This document shows positions 17,537-26,227 of a DNA stretch of 64,000 bases, piece after piece. A model generated the notes under the pieces. It saw only the letters and a list, made by a program, of their open reading frames with translations, ran no database searches and was not told the origin of the DNA. Position 1 is the first letter of the stretch. Every line of letters begins with the position of its first letter. Both the position numbers and the translations under genes were made by a program. The stretch is from DASQHW01 sp963837155 (GTDB taxonomy: Bacteria; Actinomycetota; Acidimicrobiia; IMCC26256; PALSA-610): the NCBI GenBank assembly GCA_963837155.1, contig CAWIMB010000002.1:3906001-3970000 (forward strand), given 5' to 3'.

Positions 17537-18017
17537 CGGTGCGCGCACTCGCAAGCCGCATGACCGCGACCGCGCCGCCGCCGAGCACGAGTACCGCGAC
17601 GAACACGGCTCCGGCCGATGCACCCTCCGGTGACGCCGTCGCCAGCACTGCGTAGGCGAGGAAAAGCGCGTTCCGCACGAGCGTCCACGTTCCCGGAACT
17701 GCGTCGGCCGACCCGCTGCCGAAACATGGACACGGGACGCCACGCAGTTGGGCACGCACAATGACGACCGTGAACGCGCCGAACAGGACGGCCGCGATGA
17801 TGCCGGGCGCGGCGCTCCACCACACGACGAGCATCACCGCGACCGCGAGTTCGACCAACGGCAACGAGATTGCGACTGCCGCGCCGAGCGGGTGACCGAC
17901 GAGCAGGACCGTATGGCGGCGGGTCACGTCGGGTGCGCGCAGCTTCGCGATCGCCGCTACGAGCAGAACTCCGGCCAACACGAGGCGGGCTGCGAACGAG
18001 ATCGCGCCCGCGTCCAT
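17523..18017 (-). CDS. MauE/DoxX-like four-helix membrane protein
   Basis: A 164-residue membrane protein with four predicted helices. The opening FAARLVLAGVLLVAAIAKL matches the MauE (methylamine utilisation) branch of the DoxX-like family. The loop GVPCPCFG is the characteristic Cys pair of that branch, linked to disulfide chemistry in the maturation of exported enzymes (family knowledge). It starts 7 bases after the stop of the flavin reductase gene and so probably shares its transcript. The neighbouring convergent DUF4395 gene may act in the same thiol context, but that is inference. Confidence 0.78.
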   Translation of the reverse strand: MDAGAISFAARLVLAGVLLVAAIAKLRAPDVTRRHTVLLVGHPLGAAVAISLPLVELAVAVMLVVWWSAAPGIIAAVLFGAFTVVIVRAQLRGVPCPCFGSGSADAVPGTWTLVRNALFLAYAVLATASPEGASAGAVFVAVLVLGGGAVAVMRLASARTVSAR

Positions 18018-18024
18018 CGGTTCT

Positions 18025-18525
18025 CTAGATCTCGAACCGGCCGTACCCACCGCGATAGAAGAGCAGCGGCTTGGCCTCCGATGCGTATCCGAGCTCGAGC
18101 ACGCGCCCGACGACGATCGTGTGGTCGCCGGCGTCGTGCTCGTCGGCGGTCTCGCAGTCGACGAATGCAAGCGAGTCGCGCAGGATCGGTGCGCCGCTCC
18201 GGCCCAATGTGTAGCTGATGTGGGAGAAGCGGTCGGCGCCCTTCTGGGCGAACACGCGGCACACCTCTTCGCCGTCCTCAGCGAGGAAGTTCGCAGCCCA
18301 CTTGCCCGACGCCTGAATGCGCGGCCACGTCGTGGACGATTTCGCCGCGCAGAACAACACGAGTGCGGGTTCGAGCGAGACCGAAGTGAAGGAGTTGCAC
18401 GCCATGCCGACGGGCTCCTCGCCGTCGACCGCAGTGATCACCGTGACGCCGGTCGCGAAATGACCGAGCACCGTGCGGAACGTTGCTGGGTCGGGAGGGA
18501 GAACGTGCAGCTGCGACGGGCTCAT
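18025..18525 (-). CDS. Flavin reductase family protein (HpaC/HsaB-like)
   Basis: A 166-residue FMN-binding split-barrel protein that supplies reduced flavin to a monooxygenase. Family landmarks are FRTVLGHFATGVTVITA at the N-terminus, VGMACNSFTSVSLEPALVLFC for flavin binding, and a C-terminal PLLFYRGGYGRFE. ATG 18525 overlaps the TGA of the upstream metallo-beta-lactamase gene (ATGA). No two-component monooxygenase large subunit lies in the window, so the partner is elsewhere or the enzyme works alone. Confidence 0.87.
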   Translation of the reverse strand: MSPSQLHVLPPDPATFRTVLGHFATGVTVITAVDGEEPVGMACNSFTSVSLEPALVLFCAAKSSTTWPRIQASGKWAANFLAEDGEEVCRVFAQKGADRFSHISYTLGRSGAPILRDSLAFVDCETADEHDAGDHTIVVGRVLELGYASEAKPLLFYRGGYGRFEI

Positions 18526-19395
18526 TCCGGTCTCGGCACGATGGGCGAGAGCGCGAGCTCCAGTCCCTCGTACGCGGCAACCACTTCCGGCCCGTTCACA
18601 CGGCACGCGTGATCCTGCGCGTCGCGCCAGATCACGTCGAGCTCGTCGTCATGGTGCACGGGATCGTGGTGGAAGAGCGCGAGCTGGCGCGCACCCGACT
18701 CGCCGCGCGACGTGCACGGCGTATTCGATCGTGCAGTGACCCCAGTGGCGCTTGGGTCCGTACTCGTCGTGGGTGTGCTGGGCGTCGTGGATCAGCAGAT
18801 CCACGCCGTCGCACAACTCGAGCACCTCGTGCGGCACGTAGTCGTCGGGGTCGTCGGGAACGCATCCGGGCCCGTGATCGGGGATGTATGCGACCGACAC
18901 GCCGTTCCAGTCGACGCGGAAGCCGAGCGTCGGCCCGACGTGGCGGACCCAGCGGGACCGCACCTTGGCGATCCCGACCGGGAAGTCGTCGTCGCCGGTG
19001 TCGTGGAACCGCACATCGGCAGCCAGCTGCGCGGGCGTGATCGGGAAGAATGGGGGCCGCATCATCTGCGTGAAGACCTCGCCGAGCGGGCCGTCCACTT
19101 GGCGCGGGCCGTAGACGTCGACGGTCGCACCTTCTCGATGCAACGGCGTGAAGAACGGGATGCCCTGCACGTGGTCCCAGTGCAAATGTGACAACAGCAC
19201 GGATCCGTGGAACTCGTCCTCGCACCGCAAGCCGTACGGACGCAGGCCAGTGCCGAGATCGAACAGGATCGGTGGCGAGCCGTCGGCCTCGAGCGCGACG
19301 CACGATGAATTTCCGCCGTACCGCGCGTAGTCGCTCCCGGCACAAGGCGTCGAGCCGCGCACGCCGTTGAAGAGAACGCGAATCCCCCCGGACAT
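18522..19395 (-). CDS. MBL-fold metal-dependent hydrolase (cyclic-phosphodiesterase-like), frame-disrupted
   Basis: About 290 residues of the metallo-beta-lactamase fold. The opening VRGSTPCAGSDYARYGGNSSCV is shared with phosphodiesterase-type members such as PhnP-like proteins. The zinc motif is HLHWDH, later ligands are the Asp in IPDHGPG and DLLIHDAQHTHDEY, and the last His lies in LALFHHDP. A frame change near 18690 separates the C-terminal 60 residues, which continue to a TGA overlapping the flavin reductase start. ATG 19395 gives the normal N-terminus. Phosphodiester hydrolysis is a family-based guess. Confidence 0.8.
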
Positions 19396-19574
19396 GGGCG
19401 GTGAGGATACCCACCTCGGGACGCGGATCAACAGGGTGCTCGGTTATCGGCCGTGCGTCGCGCGGCGGAGGAGCCTGTTGCCATTGCGGCCATCGTCGCG
19501 CTTCGCCGCATCCGTGTCAGATCGCTTGTGATGTTCGCGCCACCTGATGTGACGGAAACGACACCGACCTCGGG

Positions 19575-20513
19575 CTAGCCGTTGTGCGGGTGGTGCGGGT
19601 TATGTGGGTTGTGCGGCTTGTGCGGGTGATGCTGGTCGTGGCACCGGTTGGGGTCGCCGCCCGTGCAGTGCTGCGGCCACGCACCCTTGACCGTCGTGGT
19701 CGTGACCTTCGCGGACGTGGGCGTCACGTGCACCGTCGACGTCGTGGTGCTGGTCGGCTTGACCGTCGTAGGGGTCGAGGTCGTCGAGGTCGACGTCGTC
19801 GTCGGGGCCGTGGTGGGAGTGCTGGTCGACGTGCTGGTCGACGTGCTAGTCGACGTGGCCGTCGAGGTGGTCGTTGCATCGCCGACGATGGTCGTGGTCG
19901 CCAGGAGCGTGTTCTTCAACGGGCAGGTCGCCTGGATGATGGCGCCGATGTTCACCGCCGACCCCGCCTCGATGGCGATGATCTTCACCGGAGTCCCGAC
20001 CGCGGTCGGCGTCACCTTGAAGGTGACCTCGGGCGTCGAGAGCACACCGTCGGTGCCGTGGGTCAGCAACGGGCCGGCGGTACCGGTCTTGAGCGTTGTT
20101 CCGGTGATGGTCGCGGTGCCGGTGACGGTCGCGCCCTTCCACTTGGTGGTTCCGTTTTGCACGACGGAGCCGGCGACGAACGTGCCGCCTTGCACGCCGA
20201 GCTTCGTGTAGAGGCTCCGGTAGTCGGTCACCTTCACTGCGCCGTCGAGCTGCGTGGCCGCGAGTGTGGTGGTGCCGGCGGGGATCGTGATCGTCACCGG
20301 GCTACCGAACGGCGCCGACGCCGGCGCGAGGGCCTCGGGATCGAACCCGATCGGTTGGGTGCCCACGTTGGGAACCGTCGTGCACGTCGCATCGATATGG
20401 ACCGGCGTCGCGCCGCTCACCGACGAGAGGATCGTCATTGCGCCAGCGACGAGACCCAATGTTGCAACGGTCGCGCCGACGACGAAGCGCCGACTGCCAG
20501 CCCTTGTCCCCAC
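19575..20513 (-). CDS. Secreted Thr/Ser-rich protein with His/Pro/Asn-rich C-terminal tail
   Basis: A 312-residue exported protein of no family I recognise. GTG 20513 is preceded by GGGAG. The N-terminus is basic and followed by a hydrophobic signal (VVGATVATLGLVAGAMTILSS). Residues 35-200 look like a beta-rich domain with four Thr/Gly-rich strands and two Cys. About 90 residues of Thr/Ser/Pro repeats follow, many alternating Thr-Ser, resembling a glycosylated stalk. The end is a His-Pro-Asn-His-rich tail of about 20 residues that could bind divalent metal. A surface or extracellular role is likely; the function is unknown. Confidence 0.7.
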   Translation of the reverse strand: MGTRAGSRRFVVGATVATLGLVAGAMTILSSVSGATPVHIDATCTTVPNVGTQPIGFDPEALAPASAPFGSPVTITIPAGTTTLAATQLDGAVKVTDYRSLYTKLGVQGGTFVAGSVVQNGTTKWKGATVTGTATITGTTLKTGTAGPLLTHGTDGVLSTPEVTFKVTPTAVGTPVKIIAIEAGSAVNIGAIIQATCPLKNTLLATTTIVGDATTTSTATSTSTSTSTSTSTPTTAPTTTSTSTTSTPTTVKPTSTTTSTVHVTPTSAKVTTTTVKGAWPQHCTGGDPNRCHDQHHPHKPHNPHNPHHPHNG

Positions 20514-20566
20514 GATGTTCTCCCAGCCCGAAAGGTACGCGAGCCTGTTACTGCTCGGTACAGGCA

Positions 20567-20596
20567 AATCTACGCTGCGCTTGCTAAAGCGGTCAA
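20567..20596 (-). promoter_or_regulatory. Candidate sigma-70-type promoter for the Thr/Ser-rich secreted protein
   Basis: On the minus strand a -35-like TTGACC (20596-20591) is separated by 18 bases from a -10-like TAGATT (20572-20567), about 54 bases ahead of the GTG start. A GCCTGT/ACAGGC inverted repeat (20543-20548, 20560-20565) lies in the expected leader. Confidence 0.4.
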
Positions 20597-20688
20597 TAAC
20601 GGGTATAAGCCAGAATCCCCCAGTAGAGGATGCCGAGGATCTACGGACCCAGGCCGGTCGTAGGATCACCGCCTCCGAAGGGGGCCGT

Positions 20689-21683
20689 ATGGCAGTCGAC
20701 GCATTGCGAGGCGAGGCTCGCGTGGGCGTCGACGACGACGTCATCGTGACCGAAGGCCTCACCAAGGTGTTCCACGGCCGCGGCGCCCTCGTCCGGGCGG
20801 TCGACACCCTCAATCTCCGCGTGCGGCGCGGTGAGATCTTCGGTTTGCTCGGTCCGAACGGCGCGGGCAAGACGACCACGGTCGGGATGCTGACGACGCG
20901 GGTCATCCCGACGTCGGGACGAGCGACCGTCGGCGGCATCGACGTGGTCGCCCACCCTGCGACGCTCAAGCAAGTGATCGGCGTCGTGCCGCAGACCAAC
21001 ACGCTCGACCGCGCGCTCGATGTCGCGGAAAACCTGTACTTCCACGGCCGCTACTTCGGCATGAGCGCGCGCGACGCACACCGGCGCACGACGCGAGTTG
21101 CTCGAGCAGTTCCGACTGGCTGACCGGGCGCGCGGCAAATGTCGCCGAGCTCTCCGGCGGCATGGCGCAACGCTTGATGGTCGCGCGAGCAATCATGCAC
21201 GACCCCGACGTGTTGTTCCTCGACGAACCAACCTCCGGCCTCGATCCGCAGAGCCGCCTCGCGCTCTGGGACGTGATCGGCGAGCTCCACGCGCACGGGC
21301 AGACGATCGTGCTCACGACGCACTACATGGAAGAAGCCGATCAGTTGTGCCAACGCGTCGCGATCATCGATCACGGCCGCCTGCTTGCGCTCGACACTCC
21401 GGCCGCGTTGAAGAAGTCGACCGGCGTCGACACCGAGGTGCGTATCCACGCGTCGGGCGACTTGGCGGGCCTCGTCCGCAATCTCGAGGAATTGCCCGGC
21501 ATCGACGGCGGTCGCGTCGTCGACGACACCGTCTACGTGTACTTGGGTGCGGGCGGCGCGACGCTGCCCCAGATCATCACGCACGCCGAACACGCCGGGT
21601 TCGACGTGCAGGATGTCGGCATCAAGGAAACGACGCTGGAGACAGTGTTCATCGGTCTCACGGGAAGGGAGTTGCGCGAATGA
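20689..21683 (+). CDS. ABC transporter ATP-binding protein (DrrA-like), frame-disrupted
   Basis: About 330 residues, the ATPase of an ABC-2 exporter. Walker A is GPNGAGKT near residue 62, the Q loop is VVPQTNTLD, the signature is LSGGMAQR, Walker B is LFLDEPTSGLD and the H loop is LTTHYMEEA. The C-terminal domain (ETTLETVFIGLTGRELRE) matches the DrrA daunorubicin-resistance branch. Two frame changes at about 21095 and 21145 interrupt the helical subdomain. ATG 20689 opens the conserved N-terminus. Its TGA overlaps the permease ATG (ATGA). Confidence 0.85.
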
Positions 21684-22499
21684 GCACGATCGCGGTTCGG
21701 ACGACGCGCGGCGTCGTCGCGCAACGCGTTCCTCGCGCTGTTGCTTCGGGACCTCGCCGTCCTCCGTAAGGAGGTGGCCATGTTCCTCGGTCGCACGGTG
21801 ATGCAACCGCTGTTGCTGATCTTCGTGTTCACGTACGTGTTCCCGAAGATCGGCCAGGCGATCGGCGGCAACCGCAACGCCTCCGACTTCTCGACGTTGC
21901 TCGTCGGTGGCGTGATCGCAAGCACGATGATCTTCCAGGGCGTGCAGGCGGTGGCGCTGCCGCTCGTGCAGGACTTCGGGTACACGCGCGAGATCGAGGA
22001 CCGCGTGCTCGCACCAATGCCGGTCTGGGCCGTCGCGGTCGAGAAGGTCGCATCGGGCGCGATCCAGGCGATGATCGCGGCGCTCGTCGTGTTCCCGCTC
22101 GCGGCGTGGATCCCGGCGACGCCCGTGCACTTGCGCGTGCACTGGTTGTACCTCGTCACCATGCTCCCGCTCGCGGCAGCGATGAGCGCCGCACTCGGGT
22201 TGACGATCGGCACACGTGTCGAGCCCCGTCAGGTACCGCTGATCTTCAGCCTGCTCGTGATCCCGATGACGTTCCTCGGCGCGGTCTATTACCCGTGGAA
22301 GAGCCTGGCGCCGCTGGCGTGGCTGAAGTGGGCGGTGCTCGTCAACCCGCTCGTGTACATGAGCGAGGGGATGCGGATCGCGCTCACGAAAGGCGTGCCG
22401 CACATGCCCGCGCTCGCGGTCTACGGCGCGCTGCTCGCCGCGACCGCCATCTTCTTGCGGCTCGGTATCGAAGGCTTCAAGAAGCGCGTCCTGAGCTAA
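21680..22499 (+). CDS. ABC-2 type permease (DrrB-like), frame-disrupted near 21720
   Basis: About 272 residues with six predicted membrane helices and the ABC-2 pattern: LRDLAVLRKEVAMFLGRTVMQPLLLIFVF at the N-terminus, then FSTLLVGGVIASTMIFQGVQ and RVEPRQVPLIFSLLVIPMTFLGAVYYPW. It starts at ATG 21680, overlapping the ATPase stop. The first 13 codons lie in another frame. Together with the ATPase it would export a hydrophobic compound or lipid; no substrate clue is visible. Confidence 0.85.
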
Positions 22500-22504
22500 C
22501 ACGC

Positions 22505-22523
22505 CCCCGTCGTTAGGACGGGG
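22505..22523. terminator. Short bidirectional hairpin between convergent genes
   Basis: CCCCGTC (22505-22511) and GACGGGG (22517-22523) pair across a 5-base loop. The hairpin follows the permease stop by 5 bases and spans the TAA of the convergent gene. Confidence 0.6.
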
Positions 22524-23037
22524 TCGGGCCGGAGTTGCGGGCCTCTTCGACCGCGACCAGCGCGTCGCGCAGCTGGTCGATCCACTCGCCTTCGTGGTCG
22601 CGCACCAAGCGGACGCACCACGCGAGCGCGTCGGAGCGGCTGCGCGCGACACCTGCGCTCACCAGCGTGTCGAGCACCTGGCGCTCAGGCATCCGCAAGC
22701 GTGTCATCACCGGCACAGCCAGGCTCGTGAAGATCCGCTCCTGGTCGCCACAGCGGGCGCCCCACGCGACCTTGCGGCCGGTGCGGTGCTCGGCCTCGTC
22801 GGCGATCTTCATGCGCTGGTCGCGGGTGTCCTCGCGAAAGCGCTGGATCCGCGCCCGTTGCGCCGCACCCCGAGCGGGCTCGTCGGCACCGTCGGGATAG
22901 TCGGGCTCGGCCAGCGTGCCAACCACGAGGATCTCCTCCCGGTCGGCGCGCACGTCGGGCGCCGTGGTGAACCAGTCGTCGGGCAGCCGGCCGGCGAACC
23001 AGCCGGTCAAGGTCGAGGCATCGATGCTTCCACGCAT
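22513..23037 (-). CDS. Conserved hypothetical protein with C-terminal ribbon-helix-helix-like segment
   Basis: A 174-residue intact gene. The N-terminal half (residues 1-100) has a charged linker rich in Arg and Glu and is unrecognised. Residues about 112-150, VMTRLRMPERQVLDTLVSAGVARSRSDALAWCVRL, resemble a ribbon-helix-helix unit: a short strand, a helix, the turn AGVARSRSDA and a second helix. Such folds bind DNA as dimers. A direct-repeat TGTAATGA-TGTAATCA element occupies the 22-base gap upstream, which suits autoregulation. Both points are inference; I know of no function for the family. Confidence 0.6.
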   Translation of the reverse strand: MRGSIDASTLTGWFAGRLPDDWFTTAPDVRADREEILVVGTLAEPDYPDGADEPARGAAQRARIQRFREDTRDQRMKIADEAEHRTGRKVAWGARCGDQERIFTSLAVPVMTRLRMPERQVLDTLVSAGVARSRSDALAWCVRLVRDHEGEWIDQLRDALVAVEEARNSGPTPS

Positions 23038-23041
23038 GCGA

Positions 23042-23057
23042 TGATTACATCATTACA
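23042..23057 (-). promoter_or_regulatory. Tandem 8-base direct repeat, candidate operator or -10 region
   Basis: On the minus strand the sequence is TGTAATGA followed directly by TGTAATCA, an AT-rich island in very GC-rich surroundings, 5 bases from the ATG of the ribbon-helix-helix-like gene. Direct repeats are the usual operator form for that fold. TGTAAT also resembles a -10 box, so it may serve as a promoter too. Confidence 0.5.
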
Positions 23058-23059
23058 AG

Positions 23060-23486
23060 CTACCTACCGTCAAGGGCGCGTCGCAGCCGGGCGGCGTACT
23101 CCTCCATCTCGGCGTCGGACGCGTACTTGTGGCGTGGCCAGAAGAAGCCCCGCAAGCCGTCGCCCTTGGTGCGGGGCACGACGTGGACATGCACGTGCGG
23201 CACGGCCTGGCTCACGACATTGTTCTGCGCCACCCACGAACCCTGGGCGCCGAGGCCCGTGACCATCGCCGTCGCGCAGCGCTGCACCGCGGTGAACAGG
23301 TCGGTCAGCAGCGCGGTCGGCAGCTCGGGCAGCGTGGCGAAGTGTTCCCGCGGCACGACCAGCAGATGGCCCTTGAAGACCGGCCGGATGTCGAGGAACG
23401 CGACGACGTCGGGTTCGTCGAGGACGACGGACGCGGCGTGCGCTACCGGCGACGATCGCGCAGAACAGGCAATCGTCGCCGGGCAC
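23060..23486 (-). CDS. HIT family nucleotide hydrolase/transferase (frame-disrupted)
   Basis: About 140 residues of the histidine-triad fold. GTG 23486 begins with a Cys pair (DDCLFCAIVAG), then shifts frame near 23440 into VVAFLDIRPVFKGHLLVVPREHFATL. The triad HVHVHVV lies near residue 105, and the C-terminus includes FFWPRHKYASDAEMEEYAARL. HIT enzymes hydrolyse nucleoside phosphoramidates, AppA-type or adenylylated substrates; the exact one is unknown. It follows a membrane protein gene by 9 bases on the same strand. Confidence 0.85.
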
Positions 23487-23495
23487 GCGAGTCGA

Positions 23496-24170
23496 CTAGG
23501 GCGCGACGGGCTGGTTGTTCACTCGTCGATACAGGAACGCGCCCGCGATGACACCCATCGGGATCGTGACGAGCGCACCGATGCCACAAAGGATTCCGCC
23601 CGCCCATGCGACTAGGCCGCAGATACCGAGCGCGAGGGGCAGCCCAGGGTTGGCTCGTGTAGCCGCGAGGCTGGCGCTGAGCGCCTCGCCGACGCTCTTC
23701 CGCTGGTCGAGAAAGTAGAACGGCGCCAGGCCCCAAAAGGCCACGACGAAGAGCGCACCAACGAAGCACAACGCGTAGCCAACTGCGAGCATCAAGCCGT
23801 ACACGAGCGCGAAGCCGATCCACTCACCCCAGCGGTCCGTCTGAAAGGCCTTGCTGAAGTCGACTGGCTGCCCACTCGTAGCCATGAGCGCGGCGTTGAA
23901 GATCCCCAGATACGCAACCATCGCCAGCAGGAGAGCAAGTGCAAAGAAAACAACGAATCCGACAACCCCTTGTACAACAAATACGCCGATCAGCTCCAAG
24001 ACGATGAGCACGGCGACGGGCGCAAGGATGATCCCTATAAGCGGGCCAACGTTCTCCTGGAACTTCTTCCACCCGTAGGAGAGCGCGACGCCGACGTCGG
24101 GGCCGCTCGCCGGCGACGGCGTTCCGAACGACGAGGGCGGCGGCGGGGGCGGGGGCGGCGGATCGGTCAC
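23496..24170 (-). CDS. Multi-pass membrane protein with poly-proline N-terminus
   Basis: 224 residues. It opens with about nine consecutive prolines and a Ser/Pro linker, then DVGVALSYGWKKFQENVGPLI, a segment common to membrane proteins resembling the DUF975 or glycerophosphodiester-phosphodiesterase membrane domain. Five to six hydrophobic segments follow, with a LAPFYFLDQRKSVGEALSAS loop typical of that group. Function is unknown. GTG 24170 is the start; HIT lies 9 bases downstream. Confidence 0.7.
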   Translation of the reverse strand: MTDPPPPPPPPPSSFGTPSPASGPDVGVALSYGWKKFQENVGPLIGIILAPVAVLIVLELIGVFVVQGVVGFVVFFALALLLAMVAYLGIFNAALMATSGQPVDFSKAFQTDRWGEWIGFALVYGLMLAVGYALCFVGALFVVAFWGLAPFYFLDQRKSVGEALSASLAATRANPGLPLALGICGLVAWAGGILCGIGALVTIPMGVIAGAFLYRRVNNQPVAP

Positions 24171-24234
24171 AGGGATACCTCCGGGTGCGGGACGAAGGAA
24201 CGCTAACCGTGGGCGCCGGGCGACGCGTGGATGT

Positions 24235-24741
24235 CTATTCAGGCGCCGGATACGGCCGCTGGCGGGGCTTCACGGCGTCCCGCTTGGGCACCATCACCCG
24301 CCGCCGGAAGTAGCAGACCTCTTCGCCCCGCTGGTTGTAGCCCCGTGACTCGACGGTGACGATCCCGCGGTCGGGCTTGCTGTGGGACTCCTTCTTGTCG
24401 AGCACCTTGGTCTCGGCGTAGATGGTGTCGCCGTGGAACGTCGGCATCTTGTGCTGCAACGTCTCGACCTCGAGGTTCGCGATCGCGGCGCCGCTGACGT
24501 CCGCCACCGACATCCCGAGCACCAGCGAGTAGACGAGGTTGCCGACGACAACGTTCTTGCCGAACTGGGTCTGCGTCTCGGCGTACCACGCATCCGTGTG
24601 CAGCGGATGATGGTTCATCGTGATCATGCAGAACAGATGGTCGTCGTACTCGGTGATGGTCTTCCCCGGCCAGTGCTTGTACACGTCGCCGACCTCGAAG
24701 TCCTCGAAGAGCCGGCCGAAGGGACGGTCATACGTAGTCAC
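24235..24741 (-). CDS. MaoC-family hot-dog dehydratase
   Basis: 168 residues with a single hot-dog fold. The opening FGRLFEDFEVGDVYKHWPGKTITEYDDHLF and the hydratase helix region MNHHPLHTD, with its catalytic Asp and His, match MaoC enoyl- or mesaconyl-CoA hydratases. TFHGDTIYAETKVLDKKESHSKPDRG is the conserved middle strand. It probably hydrates a branched or dicarboxylic enoyl-CoA. The CitE-type lyase at 40112-41044 would be a natural partner but is not adjacent. GTG 24741 is the start. Confidence 0.85.
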   Translation of the reverse strand: MTTYDRPFGRLFEDFEVGDVYKHWPGKTITEYDDHLFCMITMNHHPLHTDAWYAETQTQFGKNVVVGNLVYSLVLGMSVADVSGAAIANLEVETLQHKMPTFHGDTIYAETKVLDKKESHSKPDRGIVTVESRGYNQRGEEVCYFRRRVMVPKRDAVKPRQRPYPAPE

Positions 24742-24845
24742 GGAAAGGAGGCTAGGACTGCTCTTGTGTACGCGGTCAACCGCACGCGGGAGTGAACAAG
24801 TCGCGGAAGACGCCGTGGCCTAAGCCTCGGCCAAATTCCGACGCA

Positions 24846-25238
24846 TCAGCCGTTGTGCGGGCCCGTCGCGGCCGAGATGATCAGGATGATCATCGTCAAC
24901 GCGAAGAATCCGACGCCGACCCACCCGAGCACGATGCCGGCGGTTGCCATCCCGCTGCCGCCCTCTTTCCCGTTCGACTCGTTGATCTGCTTCTTTGCGA
25001 TGTAGCCGAACACGAGCGCGAGGACCGACCCGATCCAGTAGGCCCAAATGATGCCGAGCACCATGGAGGCGATGGCAAAGCCGTTTGTCGTTTGCTTCTG
25101 CGCTGCGGGAGGCCCGTAGTAGTAGCCGGGAGCGGGCCCCGGTTGCTGTGGCAATCGGTACGACGGCGGTGCATCGGGCGGCCCCGCTTGACCGGGTGCA
25201 CCCGGCGGCACCTGCTGCGGCTCGTAGGGGTTCGTCAT
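24846..25238 (-). CDS. DUF4190-type small membrane protein
   Basis: 130 residues: a Pro/Gly/Gln-rich cytoplasmic N-terminus of about 50 residues, then NGFAIASMVLGIIWAYWIGSVLALVFGYIAKKQI and GMATAGIVLGWVGVGFFALTMIILI. The pair of hydrophobic segments with a charged middle loop is the DUF4190 arrangement. Function is unknown. ATG 25238 is preferred over GTG 25247 because GGAGG stands 11 bases from the ATG but only 2 from the GTG. Confidence 0.78.
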   Translation of the reverse strand: MTNPYEPQQVPPGAPGQAGPPDAPPSYRLPQQPGPAPGYYYGPPAAQKQTTNGFAIASMVLGIIWAYWIGSVLALVFGYIAKKQINESNGKEGGSGMATAGIVLGWVGVGFFALTMIILIISAATGPHNG

Positions 25239-25383
25239 GGTCGTCACTTCCTCCCGGCCGACGGCTATGAGACGACGCCGTCACGTTGCTTCGAGTGGTC
25301 ATCGGCGGGTTGTCAGAGCCTCTAAAGGGGCGCTGAAAACGGGGCGCAGCGAGCACCCGTCCGCCGGGCGAGAACGTTGACGC

Positions 25384-26225
25384 CTACAGCGAAATGATCG
25401 GCGGGGGGAGGCCAGCGAGCTGACGCAGGTGGCTGGGCGAGAGGCAGCCCGCCAGCGTCAAACCGAACTCGCGGGCTACACGCGTGTTGCTCACGTTCTT
25501 TCCACGCATCTTGTCGGCAAGAAAACGTCGCAGCGCCGCGCTCGCTCGAGCGGCGCGATCTATGCACCCTGTTTCACCGGTGGAGAGAAAGATGTTGCTC
25601 GCCTTGGCCGCGTCCGCCACGAACCGTCCGAAGCTGATGCAGTCCAGCAGCAGCCGTGCCAACGCAAGCGCGGTCGAAGCGCTGGCCTTGGCCTCCAAGC
25701 TCGCATTCGCGAGAAGTTCCCGATGTTCCGGCGCCTGGAACGCGGCACTGATGCACTGCACCTCCGCCGGCGTGGGCGCGTTCGTGCCCGTCCCGACCGC
25801 CTCTGCCAAGGACTGCGACAACAATCCGCCAAGATCACAGCCTTGGAGGCGTGCCCCGAAGTCGCGCTTGACCGCGCGGGAATCGACGCTGAGAACCGCG
25901 AAGGAAAGTCGTAGCCCGGGCGGCGGAGCTCAGCGGGATCGATGCCGGCATCTCGCATCCGGCGGACTCCGATGCCGTTGACGAGCGCACGCGCGATGCA
26001 GCGACCCTGCGCGACGGTGATACCCGGCGGCCGGCGTGGATCGTCGAGGACGCCGCGCTCCGCCGCTTCCAAATACTCGGCGCGCTCGGCCGCACTCACG
26101 GGTTCGAGCGTTGTCGTTGTCGCCTTCTGACTCGCTGTCGAACCCGGCGCGGACGACTGGAAGTCGGTGCCGCCGCACGCTCCCAAGAGCGCGACACACG
26201 TGACGAAGCCAGCGATGCGGCGCAT
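25384..26225 (-). CDS. Secreted lipoprotein with repeated Cys-Ile helical units (frame-disrupted)
   Basis: About 280 residues. The N-terminus MRRIAGFVTCVALLGACGG is a lipoprotein signal with lipobox LLGAC. A Thr/Ser linker precedes a helical region whose units each begin with a Cys: GRCIARALVNG, VQCISAAFQ, LDCISFGRF, TGCIDRAARAS and AGCLSPSHL. The frame changes near 25885; both parts carry the same Cys pattern, so one protein is likely. I do not recognise a named family. The ATG lies 2 bases after the stop of the acyl-CoA dehydrogenase, so they are co-transcribed. Confidence 0.65.
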
Positions 26226-26227
26226 CG

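Noticed and set aside
20689..22499. An antibiotic-resistance island from the DrrAB-like transporter
   Set aside because: This transporter branch is widespread in actinobacteria and there are no mobility genes or resistance enzymes nearby.
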